Below are positions 30,390 through 42,846 of a stretch of 64,000 bases of DNA, one piece after another. The notes under the pieces are model-generated. The model made no database searches, had not been told where the DNA came from, and worked only from the letters and a program-made list of their open reading frames with translations. Source of the DNA: Gerris lacustris (Eukaryota; Arthropoda; Insecta; Hemiptera; Gerridae); NCBI GenBank assembly GCA_951217055.1, contig OX578285.1, positions 52,454,024 to 52,518,023 of the forward strand. Direction: 5' to 3'. The translations under genes were made by a program, and so were the position numbers. Numbering within the stretch: position 1 is the stretch's first letter; each line of letters starts with the position of its first letter.

Positions 30390-31455
30390 TATCCCAATTT
30401 GATTGATACTAACTTGTCTCTGTCAATAATAATATGGTCAAAATAGACCTTTTTAAAATGAGACAAAAAGGGGACCCAACCCTTTTATGTCACCTCCAAA
30501 TTTTCTAATTTCTAATCGGGGCAATTTAAGCTTATTATTAGCCTCACTTACCTCCGAACTAACAGACTAGCTGTCTTCTGCCTTGAGGAGAGCCTGCGTC
30601 TTCTCTCAAACAAGATCACATCTTGTTCGGGGATTTCTTTTTCATACTCATCTGATAAAATGTTCCCAGCTGCATCCATTTTATTTAAATATTTTGTCAC
30701 ATATTCCTATTTTAGTAAATTTTTCCTTAAGTGTATTCACTTCAGCTTCAATCGATACCTTTTAAGACAACTAAGGCCAAGGAACATTTTCTGCATAGAG
30801 ATATGTCGATGGAGCTCACTCATTTTCAAATGTTAAAATCATCAAAAATAAAATAAATCTATTTAAATAAAAAAGGTAAATTGAACTATAAGAAACAAAA
30901 ATATTGCTATATAACAAGGGGAAAAAAGACATGACACCAGCTTTTCCTGTGAACTAGAAAACCAAACGTGCATTCACGTTTTTTCCAACAAAGATTTTTA
31001 AGTCCTGTCACAGTCACCATTTGTAGCGGAACTTATACTTAAATATAGAAAACAAAACACCGAAACTTATATAAGCAATCAAATATAATTAATTTAGAAA
31101 TAAACATAGTTTTGCTGAGCGGAATATCAAGGGTACAGTGACGTCATTACCGAGGTAAGCAGTAAAGCGATCCTAGCGGAAAAATGTGATACCTAAATTT
31201 GACATCTGCCACTTAGTTCCTTAAACTGCCCTGGGTGAGTTGGACATCATGGTGATTCACGGTTTAAGTTACCCTGGTGGACAAATGTTATACATAAAAT
31301 CTGATTAATCATATTCATCATCTCTAAAATTCTTATTTTGAATTGAAACTAGGATTTTTGTTTAAATTATTGTTAACTTTTACTATTTTTACTTCTTTGT
31401 CTTCCTGTGTGATTTTTTTTTTTTTTAGTTATTTATTTTTTTCATTATTGACTTC
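30390..31455. other. intergenic, nothing recognised
   Basis: No coding similarity or clear repeat. Short open frames on both strands look random. Confidence 0.5.
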
Positions 31456-32880
31456 TTTTACAATGATTAAATGCAGTGTTTGCAACCTTACTTACCAATA
31501 CAACAAAACTTCTAAGGCAACTTAAAAGAGAAAAACATAACGCTGAGTTTCAGTGTGATCATTGCCTCAAATTCTTTTCAAAATCAGCTTATTGCACACC
31601 TTGAATAACATTACTTAGAATTACCAAAGAAACTTTTTTTTTGTTTTGTAAGTTAATTTTCCTAACTTGCTAAGATTTTATTCACACACCGAAATTCCTA
31701 AGTTTAGTAAATTTATTTTTGAGAGCCGGGCTTGTGAATTACTACCACATCTGCTAGCCCATTTTTAAGGTACATTTTTATAGACTGTACGATTACTTTC
31801 AGAATTCAAACAATGGAAAGAGAACCAAACCAAATTACACAACATTTTCTATGTAAAGAGATCGAGTACAAAATTATTAGCAACTGGTGAAAGGTGTCAT
31901 TATTACATGTGCCATCATTCTTATGCACCCAACATTACAAATGGAAGAACTAAATTTGCCAGGAGTCAGAAAATAGATGATTAAAGTAAAATCTTGACAA
32001 TGATATATCAAATGAAAGGGTTAAATAATGCATTACTACTGTAGATTGAAGAAATATTACCTACACAAATAATATATTAAAAAATCTCTGGTTTTTGAAA
32101 GGTCGCTGCTGCCCTTCTTGAATGAAAGCTCTTATGAATGAGGCGAACTATGTTTCAGTGCACTATATAAAAACTCATCTTGACACACTTGTGATGTGGG
32201 CACAATCCCTTTAAGTTCATCTGAGAAGCAAAATATTGCTTGTGAGTAAAAGACTGGTTTTATAACATACTGTATCCATTCCCTTCTATTTTTTTTTTTT
32301 TTTTTAAGTTTTGATAATCTTGCACTTCTAGAAAAATTATGTTTTGGAGTATCTTTTGAAAGAATATCAGAAGATATTCGAATATCCTCCACGGATAATA
32401 CTACAGAACTTCTAGCAGTTGAATCTAGTCATGACTGATGGTCAAGACTTACAAAATATATGTAGGGAATTTGGAATCAACATTAAAATAATAAAACACC
32501 CTAATGATTATTTTAGTGTTAAACTTAAGATAGATGAAGTGAAAACACTTGGTGAAAATCCTATTGCATACTCGAAAAATCAAAATGAGATGGAAGTAGA
32601 AACTATATTTTCAGAAAATGACTTTGTTTTAGTTATTATGACCCAGTTTAAAAAAACAATGAGTTCCCCATTCGGAAGCAAAATTATCTGCATTGATGGG
32701 ACACATGGGTTAAAGTCATATGACTTTTATTTATATACATTAATGGTAGTTGATGAGTTTAGCAACGGTTTGCCAATAGCCTTTTGTTTTTCAAATTAAA
32801 AAGAGACATATGTTCATATCTGACTCAGAAGTGGCCTTTTATCGTGCATGAAAAACAGTGATAGGTCATTGTGATGGATA
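31456..32880 (+). pseudogene. MULE-type transposase relic with zinc-finger start
   Basis: The pieces lie in order on the plus strand. MIKCSVCNLTYQYNKT and, after a shift, FQCDHCLKFF near 31545 look like C2H2 fingers. EFKQWKENQ...YYMCHHSY near 31801..31980 matches the N-terminal domain of MULE/FAR1-like proteins. FVLVIMTQFKK, IICIDGTHG, YTLMVVDEFSNG and IAFCFSN at 32620..32797 are the catalytic core, with the first Asp in IDGTHG. SDSEVAFYRA near 32820 may continue it, with TGG changed to TGA. Shifts and stops break the frame; the 126-codon frame at 32419..32799 is only the best-kept piece. Confidence 0.82.
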
Positions 32881-33102
32881 TATGAACAGATAGATTTATT
32901 ACTGGGTAGTTAGAGTGATGAGTGTATGAAGGGAATTTAGGTTGGCGGATTTTGGGGTTTTCAGGGTTGTATCGTTTTAGAACTTGTAAAGAGAAGTTTT
33001 TACTTGAGTGAATGTTAATAAATCTAAATAATAATTAACAATAGTATTGTGTTATTACTGTAGTGTAGTCTTTCACCTTACATGGTGATAGGTTTATAGA
33101 GA

Positions 33103-34345
33103 ACATGGACAAATCTTCTGTTATTTCTGAGACTTATGCTAATTTACCAGTTACGCCCCCAGTCCCATTCAACTTTAAGGAGCCAGAAGGATGGACTTAA
33201 TTGATAAACTGTTAGAAAGGTTTAGGCAGGTCAGTGGCCTTTCAAAACTATTGGATGTAAGACAGGTAAATACCCTAATTTATCTTGGGAGCCTAAGCAG
33301 AAGACATATTTGATTCTTTCTGCCTCAAACCAGAGGGTACAGTGAATAAATTTAACGCTCATTTTCTGCCCTAGCAGATTAATTTTCCATAAGCTCATGG
33401 AAAATTCTCTTCTAAAATCCAGAGGAACAGTAATTCCTCTACTCAGGAAATTTATGTCATTGATGGTCTGAGGGAAACCCTACTAGGTCAACCAGCCATT
33501 GAGGCACTATGAATGTTAGAGCAAGGATTTCTGAGATAAAAGACTGTAAAACTTCTGTTGATGCACTATGTTCATTTGACCCAATTAAATTATATCCAAA
33601 ATTATTTACTTGACTGGAGAAGATGAAAGCTAAATACAAAATAAAACTAAAAGACAACGCTAGACCTTATTCATTAGCCTCTAACCTCATAGAGTGGCTC
33701 TGCCCTTAAGGCCAAAATTAAAAGAATTGGATTGGTTGGTCCCTATGAAGGAAATGTCACCAGTGTGAGAGCTTAAAGATTGGTGTTTTGAAATAGTTTT
33801 AGTTCCCAAGAAAGATAATAAGATTATATTGTGTAAATTTAACCCCTTTAAATGACTCGGTTCAAATTGAACACAGAATTTCCCACGGTCGAACAAAATT
33901 TAGTGGCTGTGGCTGGTGCAAAAATTATTTGCTAAACTTGATGCCAGCAATATATTAGCAATATATTAGCAGATTGAATTGAAGGAAGAGTCAAGACTCT
34001 TAACTACATCCATTACCCCCTTTGGTTGCTTTTGCTTTAATCATTTGTGCTTTGGAATTTCGAGTGCCCCTGCTTTTTATTCCAGGGAGTTTTCTGCAGT
34101 GCTACAAGGTCTGCCGGGGGTTGTTACTCATATGGATGATGTTTTGATTTTTGAAGAAACACCTGTGGAACATGGTAGGAATCTTAGCCGTGTGTTGGAT
34201 AGGTTGTTGAAGCAGGTATTACTTTGTATAGTTCTAAATGTATTTGTGGAGTGTCTTTGGTTAATTTTCTGGATCACGTAATTTCTGTCCAGGGAGTCCA
34301 CCCTGACCCAGGAAAAGTAGCTGCCATTAAAGCAATGCCACCACC
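33103..34345 (+). pseudogene. Gypsy-type LTR retrotransposon gag-pol relic
   Basis: A gag-like piece starts at the ATG at 33103 and contains PFNFKEPEGW; LDVRQVNTLIYLG follows in another frame. The reverse transcriptase blocks are at about 33690..34345: ELKDWCFEIVLVPKKDNK, KLDAS, LTTSITPFGCFCFN, FGISSAPAF, LPGVVTHMDDVLIF (the active-site MDD is kept), then NFLDHVISVQG and HPDPGKVAAIKAMPPP. Protease, RNase H and integrase are not seen; the pol piece stops near 34345. Stops and frameshifts break it. Flanking LTRs could not be defined. Confidence 0.9.
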
Positions 34346-35137
34346 TTCTGATGTATATTTGTTATTTGTTTTGTTTTCTATTGTCTCGCCAACTGTCAGT
34401 GTCAGGACTGTTATTGTTTTTGTAGGATTCATAATAAATATAGTTCTCGTTGAATCATAGAACAAGGCATATCTATGAATCCCCCTTAAGAGAAAACACA
34501 CTTATCCCCATTTAACTTGTGAGACTTTTAAATATACCATATTATTTTGAATTTAAGCCGATTTTTTTGTTATAATTTTAATGTTATAATAGTTAAAAAA
34601 AACTTTTATTATACAATATTTAAACCTAAGTATAGCTTAAATTTGAAGGGGGCTTAGAAGTAAGGCATTAACTTAATAATTTAATAGTAATTCTAATTCT
34701 GTTTTAAATTATAAGGTAACAAGTACATAGTAGGAAGACTATTAACCAATTTTGAGATTCCAAGCTAGTGAGCAAGTAAGCAAGTGTTTTAAGATACATA
34801 CTCAACAACTTTAAGCGTGAATCACATCTGTAGAACTTTCATTAATATGAGCCATATTTTTGAAACTTTGAAAAGAGAAGTATCTTTTATATGTATATTT
34901 AGTTATGAATACAGCTCTTTTTACACTGAACAAATTCTAAATCAAAATTGCAGATAAAGAAAAAGGCATGAAGACGTGAGTTACTAATATTCTAAAAACA
35001 GCAAAGTCGAAAAAGAATAATTAGTGAAATGTGCTGATCAAGTCTTAGGCTAAAACGACTTAAGCTGAGTTTTATTTTTTAAAGTAAATACACACACGTA
35101 AAGAGGCAGTTAAGTAAAATAGTACATAAACAAATTT
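34346..35137. other. intergenic, nothing recognised
   Basis: AT-rich sequence after the Gypsy relic. Bases 34350..34460 may contain part of an LTR, but no direct partner is clear upstream. Confidence 0.4.
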
Positions 35138-35713
35138 TATCTACAGTTGATACGAAATATAAATATTATACCTCTGTTTAGGTGCGTAGAAAGTGATTAT
35201 TTACGTACTTGTATTCATTGCCCATGCGCGTCTCATAATTCTGAAGAATTCCTCTTCTTTACCACTCTAGCGCGGTAAAGAAGAGGAATTCTTTAGCTTT
35301 ACGCACGATTACCGAGTTTGTTTACATTTAACAAAACTAATTTGCTGTTCTTTTATTAAAGTAACTGTTTATATCGAGTTTTTAGTGAAAAACAATGAGT
35401 GAATCAAGTGACTTTGACGAAAATGTGGAGAATAATACTCCTCCAGAAATAATTAATTCGGCAAAAAAACAACTCAAGAATTAATGCCATCTTTATCAAG
35501 AGAGAGATACGAACTTACATTCAGCAAGTTTATTTTTTCTATATTTATTATTTAAATCTAACTATTGTAGATAAAGTACGGTACGCAACTCGTGCGAAAA
35601 CGGCATTTTGTATTGCTCATGTGGTTTTACTACCCTCGCTGTCGCTCGGGTGCAAACTCCACACTCGCATGCAAAATGCTACTTTCCGCACTCGACGTGT
35701 AATGTACTATTAA
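35138..35713. mobile_element. composite palindromic element, copy B
   Basis: Inverted relative to copy A at 27716..28303 and colinear with it over nearly the whole length. It keeps an ATG at 35395 that reads MSESSDFDENVENNTPPE on the plus strand and then shifts frame into MPSLSRERYELTFSKF. The 56-bp palindrome (35241..35296) is imperfect here. Confidence 0.75.
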
Positions 35714-36585
35714 GTACTGATCTATGATCAAGCTTGCTAAAGCTAAATCAGAGGGTATACTTTTTCTCCATGTCTTTTTTTTGTGAGTGGTGAATCTTCA
35801 TACCAACTTCTATTATGAATAAGAGGAAAAGGTAGATAAAGAAGGAGCTGAATATAATTGGAAAAAATGCAATGATTTAGTGACAAACACTGAGCATTAC
35901 AGTCATTTATATTAGCCAGGACATAAATATGTCTCGACAAAATCAATAATCTTACAATCCATACATTACATATAATGAAGCAAATAATATTTACAGTGCA
36001 GTGAGAACGAGATTCAGGTAGTTATAAAAAAAAGATATGGAATGGACCAATAATAATTACACAGTAAGAATTATCACAATTGGAACTAAACATACAGCCT
36101 TTGTTACTTTAGGGAAACAGTTTTTTTTTTTTTTTTTTCTTCACAACATACCATAGAATATTCGTTGGAAATTACTGCAGTATACAAAGAATTTTCACTT
36201 GGCGAGTGAAAAAAAGTAAATTAAGCAAAACAATGTTTACAAATAAATACATAAAATATACACAAATACACAAAGAGATGCATGAAATTAAAAAAAAAAG
36301 AACACTCAGATTAAACTTGGTCCTCAATCAAATGTGCTAACAATCAACAAATACAGTTAACATGAAACACATCTAACACTGACACAAGTCTTGTGCTTAT
36401 GCTGTTTCTTACCAGCATTTTTATTAATAAATCAATTAGTAATAATAAACAGAAGAACATTTAGCAAAAAGGTTGGAAGACATTAAACATACATCAATAG
36501 CAAAGTACACAGAAATTACAGCAAACTACTGACTTTAATTAATTACAGTAATATTTATTTTATTATATAGTTATTTATTAAATTT

Positions 36586-36589
<4 letters not shown>

Positions 36590-36649
<60 letters not shown>
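36590..36649. repeat. (TA)n followed by poly-T
   Basis: About 21 TA units and 18 T. Confidence 0.95.
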
Positions 36650-36952
36650 CCAAAACAATACAGACTATAAAAATTTGAAAACTGGTGGACAAGTCAGCAA
36701 TATGAATTCCACTTAAAGAAACAACAATAAAATGAACAGTAAATAATATTGGGAAAAGGCTACACTATACGATATTTCTGTGATCAGCTGTTAAGTGTTT
36801 TATAAGCTTTTAATTCCATGTTATAACATAGGTGATTTGCTCATTTTCTCAATGAGGTTCAAGAGCTTAATTTAAAATAAATTTATAGCTTTTTCTCATA
36901 GTTTATTTTAATATTTTTAACACACAATTTTTATAGAATAATAAATATACGA

Positions 36953-36993
<41 letters not shown>

Positions 36994-39245
36994 TTATGCT
37001 ACGGGCGGATTTCATAGACATTTAGAAAATAATACCAATACATTCAAGAGAAAAGAAATTCAAACATACATAAATAGTGAGTTTAATGTAACATACATAC
37101 ACTAATAGAAATTAAAACATGCATTATATAAAGGCATTTAACCTTCCATTAGGCTAAATATAATGTATATTGAAAAAAAAAAAAAAGCAAACAATGCACA
37201 ATTGATCTTCATTTCATTTAAAATTATTCCCCATGGAATATTAATAATTGTGCCCAATGTCAGTATTAATTAAACAGAATTTTAAACCAATTTCATTTTA
37301 ATTTCTTGTTTAAAATATAACCCAAAAACTCTGATTTCCATCTCACACTGATACAATATACACTTAATGAAATACAGAAAATTATTCACAAACAAATAAC
37401 TTTTACCTTATTCACACAATTAAAAAATAGTCAGTGTCCAAGACAAGACTTTTTTAAAGAAAAGTACCCCCCCCCCCTCCCCTTTTCAGTGTACAAATAA
37501 AATTAAGGTAATAATACCTAGGCCTAGATTACTTTTTTAGGCACCTCTAATTTTTTTAATTAGGATTTTTTTTTTTCACTTTAAAACTATCAAAAGTAAG
37601 ATGGGAATACACATTAAAATACCGCAGTCTTAAATGCACGAGCAGAACTTGAAAAAGGTACCAAAAATATAATAGTAAAATAATATTTATTTAAACAAAA
37701 AACACCACTCTTAAGCAAACAGACTGCATTAACTAGTAACATTAATAATTTTGACACAAGGCTGTTCCCTTGATCATGTTTGTTGATCAAAATTGTTGCT
37801 TAAAAAAGGGGGAAAATGTATAATGAAATTTAATAAAAACAAGCGCCAGATTAATAAAGAAAAAATGTATTCCACAGTGGAACAAAAATTGATTATTTAA
37901 TTTAAATAAAATGAATAAATTCATATGGAAAATATGTCTATTAATAAAATGAAACACATAATAGCAGAATTAATTCACACAACTGGCAATTAAAGAAAGA
38001 TTAATTATTTTAATATGGATTGCCTGTAATGACAATACAATATATTTCATTTTTCACAATAAAAATACATGATAATTACATTTTTAACCAAAAAAAAAAA
38101 AAAATGATAACATTTTTCATAATTTAATAAGTTGTACCAAAGAAAATAAATATTCTTAAAATGACTTTAGTGAGAAAAAATTCATATTAGAGCCTCACAT
38201 GTATCAATCAATTAATTTATAAAATTAAAAAAATCTAAAAAGTACATTGATACTGGAATTAGTAGGTTAATTTAATTAAAACAGAGACACACACACACAT
38301 AATTTATGCACATACTCAAGAATAAGACTCATGTGACCTGAATACAGCTGACAGTGGTGAAAAATATTATTTTAAAAATACAAATCAAATGAATAAACCA
38401 AATGAAAGTAAGTTCAGCTAATTATCAGATCATGCAATAATATTATACAGTAAGCAGTACTAATTAACATTTAGGCAGTTAATTAAAATAAATTTAAATA
38501 TGCTACATAAATCAATAAATCATAATATAAACGTATCTAGAATATAATTAATTTAAAGGAAAAACAATGATAAAATAAAACATGGATAGATAAAAAAAAA
38601 ATAGTTTAGATGAAACAATAATTTATACAATATTATTTTGTTGATCGTACATTAAAATGAATAGGTATATTGGAGCCAGGTTAATTGATAACACTATTGA
38701 TAACTAATTTAGATTTTGGATCTGTCTTAATTTTTAATTATAATTTGATTAGTAAACCATGTCAAATTATGTCAAGTACGTTATACAGAAAGGAATAAGA
38801 ATAAATGTACACCCGCCTCATAGACGGAACCATAGTGAACTGGAGCTAGTCAGACTTGGGCAATCCTGAAAAGAAACAAGGTTGTCCCTGCCTATTCCAG
38901 ATTGTCCTGATATCAAACAGGCAAAAGTCTCTGACAAGTCGCTTTTATTTAATTTTAATTTTTAATTTTATTTGTGATTTATTATTAGACATTTTTTCCA
39001 TGTATCCAAGTGTACACTATAATGCTTTAATACTATTGCTGTTATCCTAAATAACTACCTGGTCTAGGTCTCCAGTTTACCCACCTTTTGGGCTCAATTT
39101 GGGAACCCTCCAGTTCAAGAAAGAAACAAACTTATTGTTTGCTATAAAACCATAACTTGTTGACTCAGATCATGTGAAACATTTATTCAAGATCTCTTTA
39201 GGGAGATAGTTTAAATACACGCATACAAACCACAAACACACATAT

Positions 39246-39248
<3 letters not shown>

Positions 39249-39317
<69 letters not shown>
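39249..39317. repeat. (TA)n microsatellite
   Basis: About 34 TA units. Confidence 0.97.
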
Positions 39318-39320
<3 letters not shown>

Positions 39321-40081
39321 ACATAATTTATTTATTTATTTTAATCGTAATTCATTATAGTATGCATGTAAGTATAAGAGACTAAACATAGAATTTATTT
39401 AATTTATTCTTTTTAAATTAAGATCAAATGAAATGAGCAAAATTTAATAAATTGAATTTTCAGCAATAATTACCGAACAAGAATTAAAATAGCAACAATA
39501 TTTTTAGAAATTCAATATTGAGTAACCACTTAATAAAATAGCTGTTATTATTATTAACCACTGTAGCAGTTCTCACAGTATCTTAGACACAGAGCTTCAA
39601 TGTAACTTGTTATAAATAGTTACATTAGATTAAAATCTCGAATTAATTGAGTACATTAACATCACATTTACCATAAAGGGACTTAAAAGACTATAAGATA
39701 ATATTTAAAATTATATTGAAAAAAAAAAAAAAACTGTTTAAAGTTTTTATATGTAATGATAAGAAACAATTTTATACCACTTTTAAATACACATTGAAGT
39801 AAAAACAGAGACAACCATTGGGCAGTTAGTTTAATAAATACATAATTATTATAAGTATTATAGAAAAGGAGCATGACCCAAGAGAAATTAATTTTGGGGG
39901 ATTAAAAAAGAAACTGAAGCATTTTTGCTAAAAAAAAAAAGAAAAGATTAAATAATTTACACCTAAATAAATACACAAAGATATACATATATAGAAATGT
40001 TATCAAGTAAAAAAATTACAATATATCAAACAGAGTATATATTTTGTAAACTAATAAACTTTTTGAGAGGAGAAAAATATG

Positions 40082-40175
<94 letters not shown>
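40082..40175. repeat. poly-A followed by (TA)n
   Basis: About 30 A and then about 32 TA units. Confidence 0.97.
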
Positions 40176-40180
<5 letters not shown>

Positions 40181-40627
40181 GCAAACTAACCGGTATCAAT
40201 AACAGTGAAATTTGGGGTTGGTTAACAAATGAGTATTTAGAATAAAAAAAACACAAAATAAAATAAACATATATTACCTATAAAAAAATATGCTAGCTTC
40301 TAATAAATAAATGACTCAAACAATCCAGCAATGTATTTAGGTCAATGGATTCAGGTTAACAAACAATTCCTTAAGTACAAAATATATACAAATTTTATAA
40401 AAAGGAACTAAATATACAAAGTAACACTTTATTATAAATACGATCATAAAAATAAAATCAACTGATAAATCAATGATGGCTAATATTATGAACTATTATT
40501 TTGTAACTGTTCAACGGTTCTGTGTGAAAGTAAAATTAATAACTTGGACGGACTTGGAGTTCTCAGAAAATAAAGTAGATAGGTAGTCTGATAAAATGGC
40601 AAAAGGATGCCGTAAGTATTAATACAT

Positions 40628-41025
40628 TTGAGTAAAAAACTATGGATTTCTCCTTATGATCTAGTGGGTACTATAAAATTGTTCAAAATCACATTCCACA
40701 CAGGTTTCAAAATAAGCTATATTTCAACCCCTTTGGATCATTTTCAAGCTTTTTACACCTGATACTAGGCTTTTACATCTCTATATCACTAATCCAATAT
40801 ATAATTCACATATTAAAATTATACAAGCAATTAACATTTTTTTTTTTTTTTTTTTGCTATATTTCTTGAGAGAATTTGAGTCTGACATAGACACAAATTC
40901 GAATACAATTCAAAAGTTGAAATAAAGCATATTACAAAACCTGTGTGGAATGTAATTTTTAGAACAATTATATAGTACCCAATGGACCATAAGGAGAAAT
41001 CCTTAGTTTTTTACAAATATACTCA
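40628..41025. mobile_element. about 400-bp foldback element
   Basis: The left arm (tttgagtaaaaaactatgg, atttctccttatgatctagt, acattccacacaggttt) is inverted in the right arm ending near 41025. A hairpin motif (gctatatttc...tcaag) lies on the minus strand at 40716..40749; the matching right-hand motif is decayed. It resembles the 15201..15536 element in layout. Confidence 0.75.
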
Positions 41026-41456
41026 AAGAGGGTAATAAACTACTAAAGCATTAATTAATTTATTAATCTAAGTCAAATTTTAAAATATAATAGTAGGGGA
41101 AAAAAAATTTGAATTCATAGCCATCATCAAGTCATAAGTTAATAGAAACCAATAGTTAATTAAAGATATGTATATACATTGACAATTTTATACCACAAAT
41201 ACATTGGTATTAAAACTGCATTTGGTAACAAGAATATATACCTTGAGCATCTCGACGCTCAATGTTTTTATCAGTCAGATCAAAAACACTTACTAAACAT
41301 TAATTTATGATATACAAGGGTGAGAATAGGTAAGTGAATTTGACCACACAATAGGAATTTTCAATCATAAGTGTATAAATTAAAACAAACAAACAAACTA
41401 AGCAAATATTTAAATTTGTAATATACACACACATTTATATATTTTTTATTTCTTAC

Positions 41457-41546
<90 letters not shown>
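41457..41546. repeat. (TA)n microsatellite
   Basis: Long TA tract with one TTTA interruption. Confidence 0.97.
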
Positions 41547-41549
<3 letters not shown>

Positions 41550-42591
41550 AAATATACTAATTACACGAATAAATACATTGTTATCATAATTATAACAAGT
41601 ACATTTTATATTGTCAAAACACATATGCACTGTCATGGAATAGACCATATTCGAGTAAAACACCAAATAAGGTGCAAATTAATATATCCCATAATTTTAT
41701 TATTAATACAAATAGGTGGCACCAAAATTATTTACACTTTTTTATTTTATAAGTTATTCGACAGTACTATTATGGGATTTGATTTCACTTAATCTATTGA
41801 TAATTACACAAGGAAAATTTTATTTAATGATCAGTAATACACCAATAATAAAATAAAAATAACAATAACTTATAATAACATATAGATACATAGACGTATA
41901 CAAATATATATATATATATATATATATTGTAATTGTATAAGTTCATTTAAACGAACATACTGTACTAGACAGATTCTTTCCGCTCAAATTTCTGACACTA
42001 CGTTAAAATTATGAACGACTAGATTTAAAAAAATAGTAAAAGGATTTACATTAATTACGACCTATTCACAGGTGAAATATCATTTGAACGACTACCTAGA
42101 TTTTGATCAGCACTACATAAAACTCGAAATGGTCTCAGAAGCACATGATGAACAATACCGGTTCCACAACAAGAAAAATACGAGGGGCAACAGTTAAGTA
42201 CATAAAGTAATTACATTTACAAAGTATCACAACCAAAACTTTCCGATTGTCCCAAGACAATTCTTATTCACAGGCCAAATAAAAACGTCTAGGCTTCTCT
42301 CTTTTTTAAAAATTTAGTAATTACTTTAATTCGCTTTTCACATTGGTTGTCAAGTCCTTTCTTTTGCTATAATCGTAAACGATAATAACATACAGTAACT
42401 AAAAGGTAAAAACTTTGCTATAAACTATAAATTTAACTATCGATAAATATAAAGTGTCAGACTTATGTTGCAAATTGTTAATTTAATATGTTTTATAAAG
42501 TAAGCACGCGTATAAATTTCATTGTCCCCGACAAACACACATTAGCTTATATAACTTATATCGACACCAACACTAAATATCAGCAGAGTTT

Positions 42592-42669
42592 CTACAGAGG
42601 CACTTCTGGAAAGATTCCTTGTCCTAAACTTGGTGATTGAGCAAACATGGATTCGAGGTCTGCTAACTC
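42592..42669 (-). other. PlexA: in-frame extension after the plexin stop (readthrough candidate)
   Basis: After TGA the same frame stays open for 25 codons (ELADLESMFAQSPSLGQGIF, then PEVPL) to TAG at 42592..42594. The peptide has ordinary coding composition, unlike the AT-rich sequence beyond it. It could be a readthrough product, a recent stop mutation in a longer tail, or chance. Confidence 0.4.
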
Positions 42670-42846
42670 TCAAGGATTCGCATCTGTTATCATGATGTTG
42701 TGAACTTGTTCAAGCTTAAAAGCTAATCTCTGCCTTTGTGAAAATTCGTCTTCTTCTAAAGTCACAGTTAGTTGTTCGTTGTACTTCATTGCATATGTGT
42801 ACAGCTCATGCAGAGCGCAGTTCGTATTAAACTCACTTGAATGAAG
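42670..42846 (-). CDS. PlexA: Plexin last coding exon
   Basis: Encodes [37 protein letters not shown] and [11 protein letters not shown] before TGA at 42670..42672. The acceptor is tttttctag. The end of homology with other plexins (LEQ.HNIM) is near the stop, as expected. Confidence 0.95.
   Translation of the reverse strand, partial: LHSSEFNTNCALHELYTYAMKYNEQLTVTLEEDEFSQRQRLAFKLEQVHNIMITDANP

Larger units (their letters stand above)
35714..42591 (-). other. AT-rich stretch downstream of plexin, possibly a long 3' UTR
   Basis: Nearly 7 kb after the plexin stop with no coding similarity and few recognisable transposons (one foldback at 40628). It is rich in A/T homopolymers and TA microsatellites: 36590..36632, T run 36959..36988, 39249..39317, 40082..40175, 41457..41546, 41907..41928. 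Minus-strand AATAAA-type signals are frequent, so they do not decide an end. It could be a long neuronal-type 3' UTR, intergenic DNA, or both. Confidence 0.35.

Noticed and set aside
30089..30466. 125-codon minus-strand frame as a gene
   Set aside because: It follows a degenerate tandem array; kept only as a finding.
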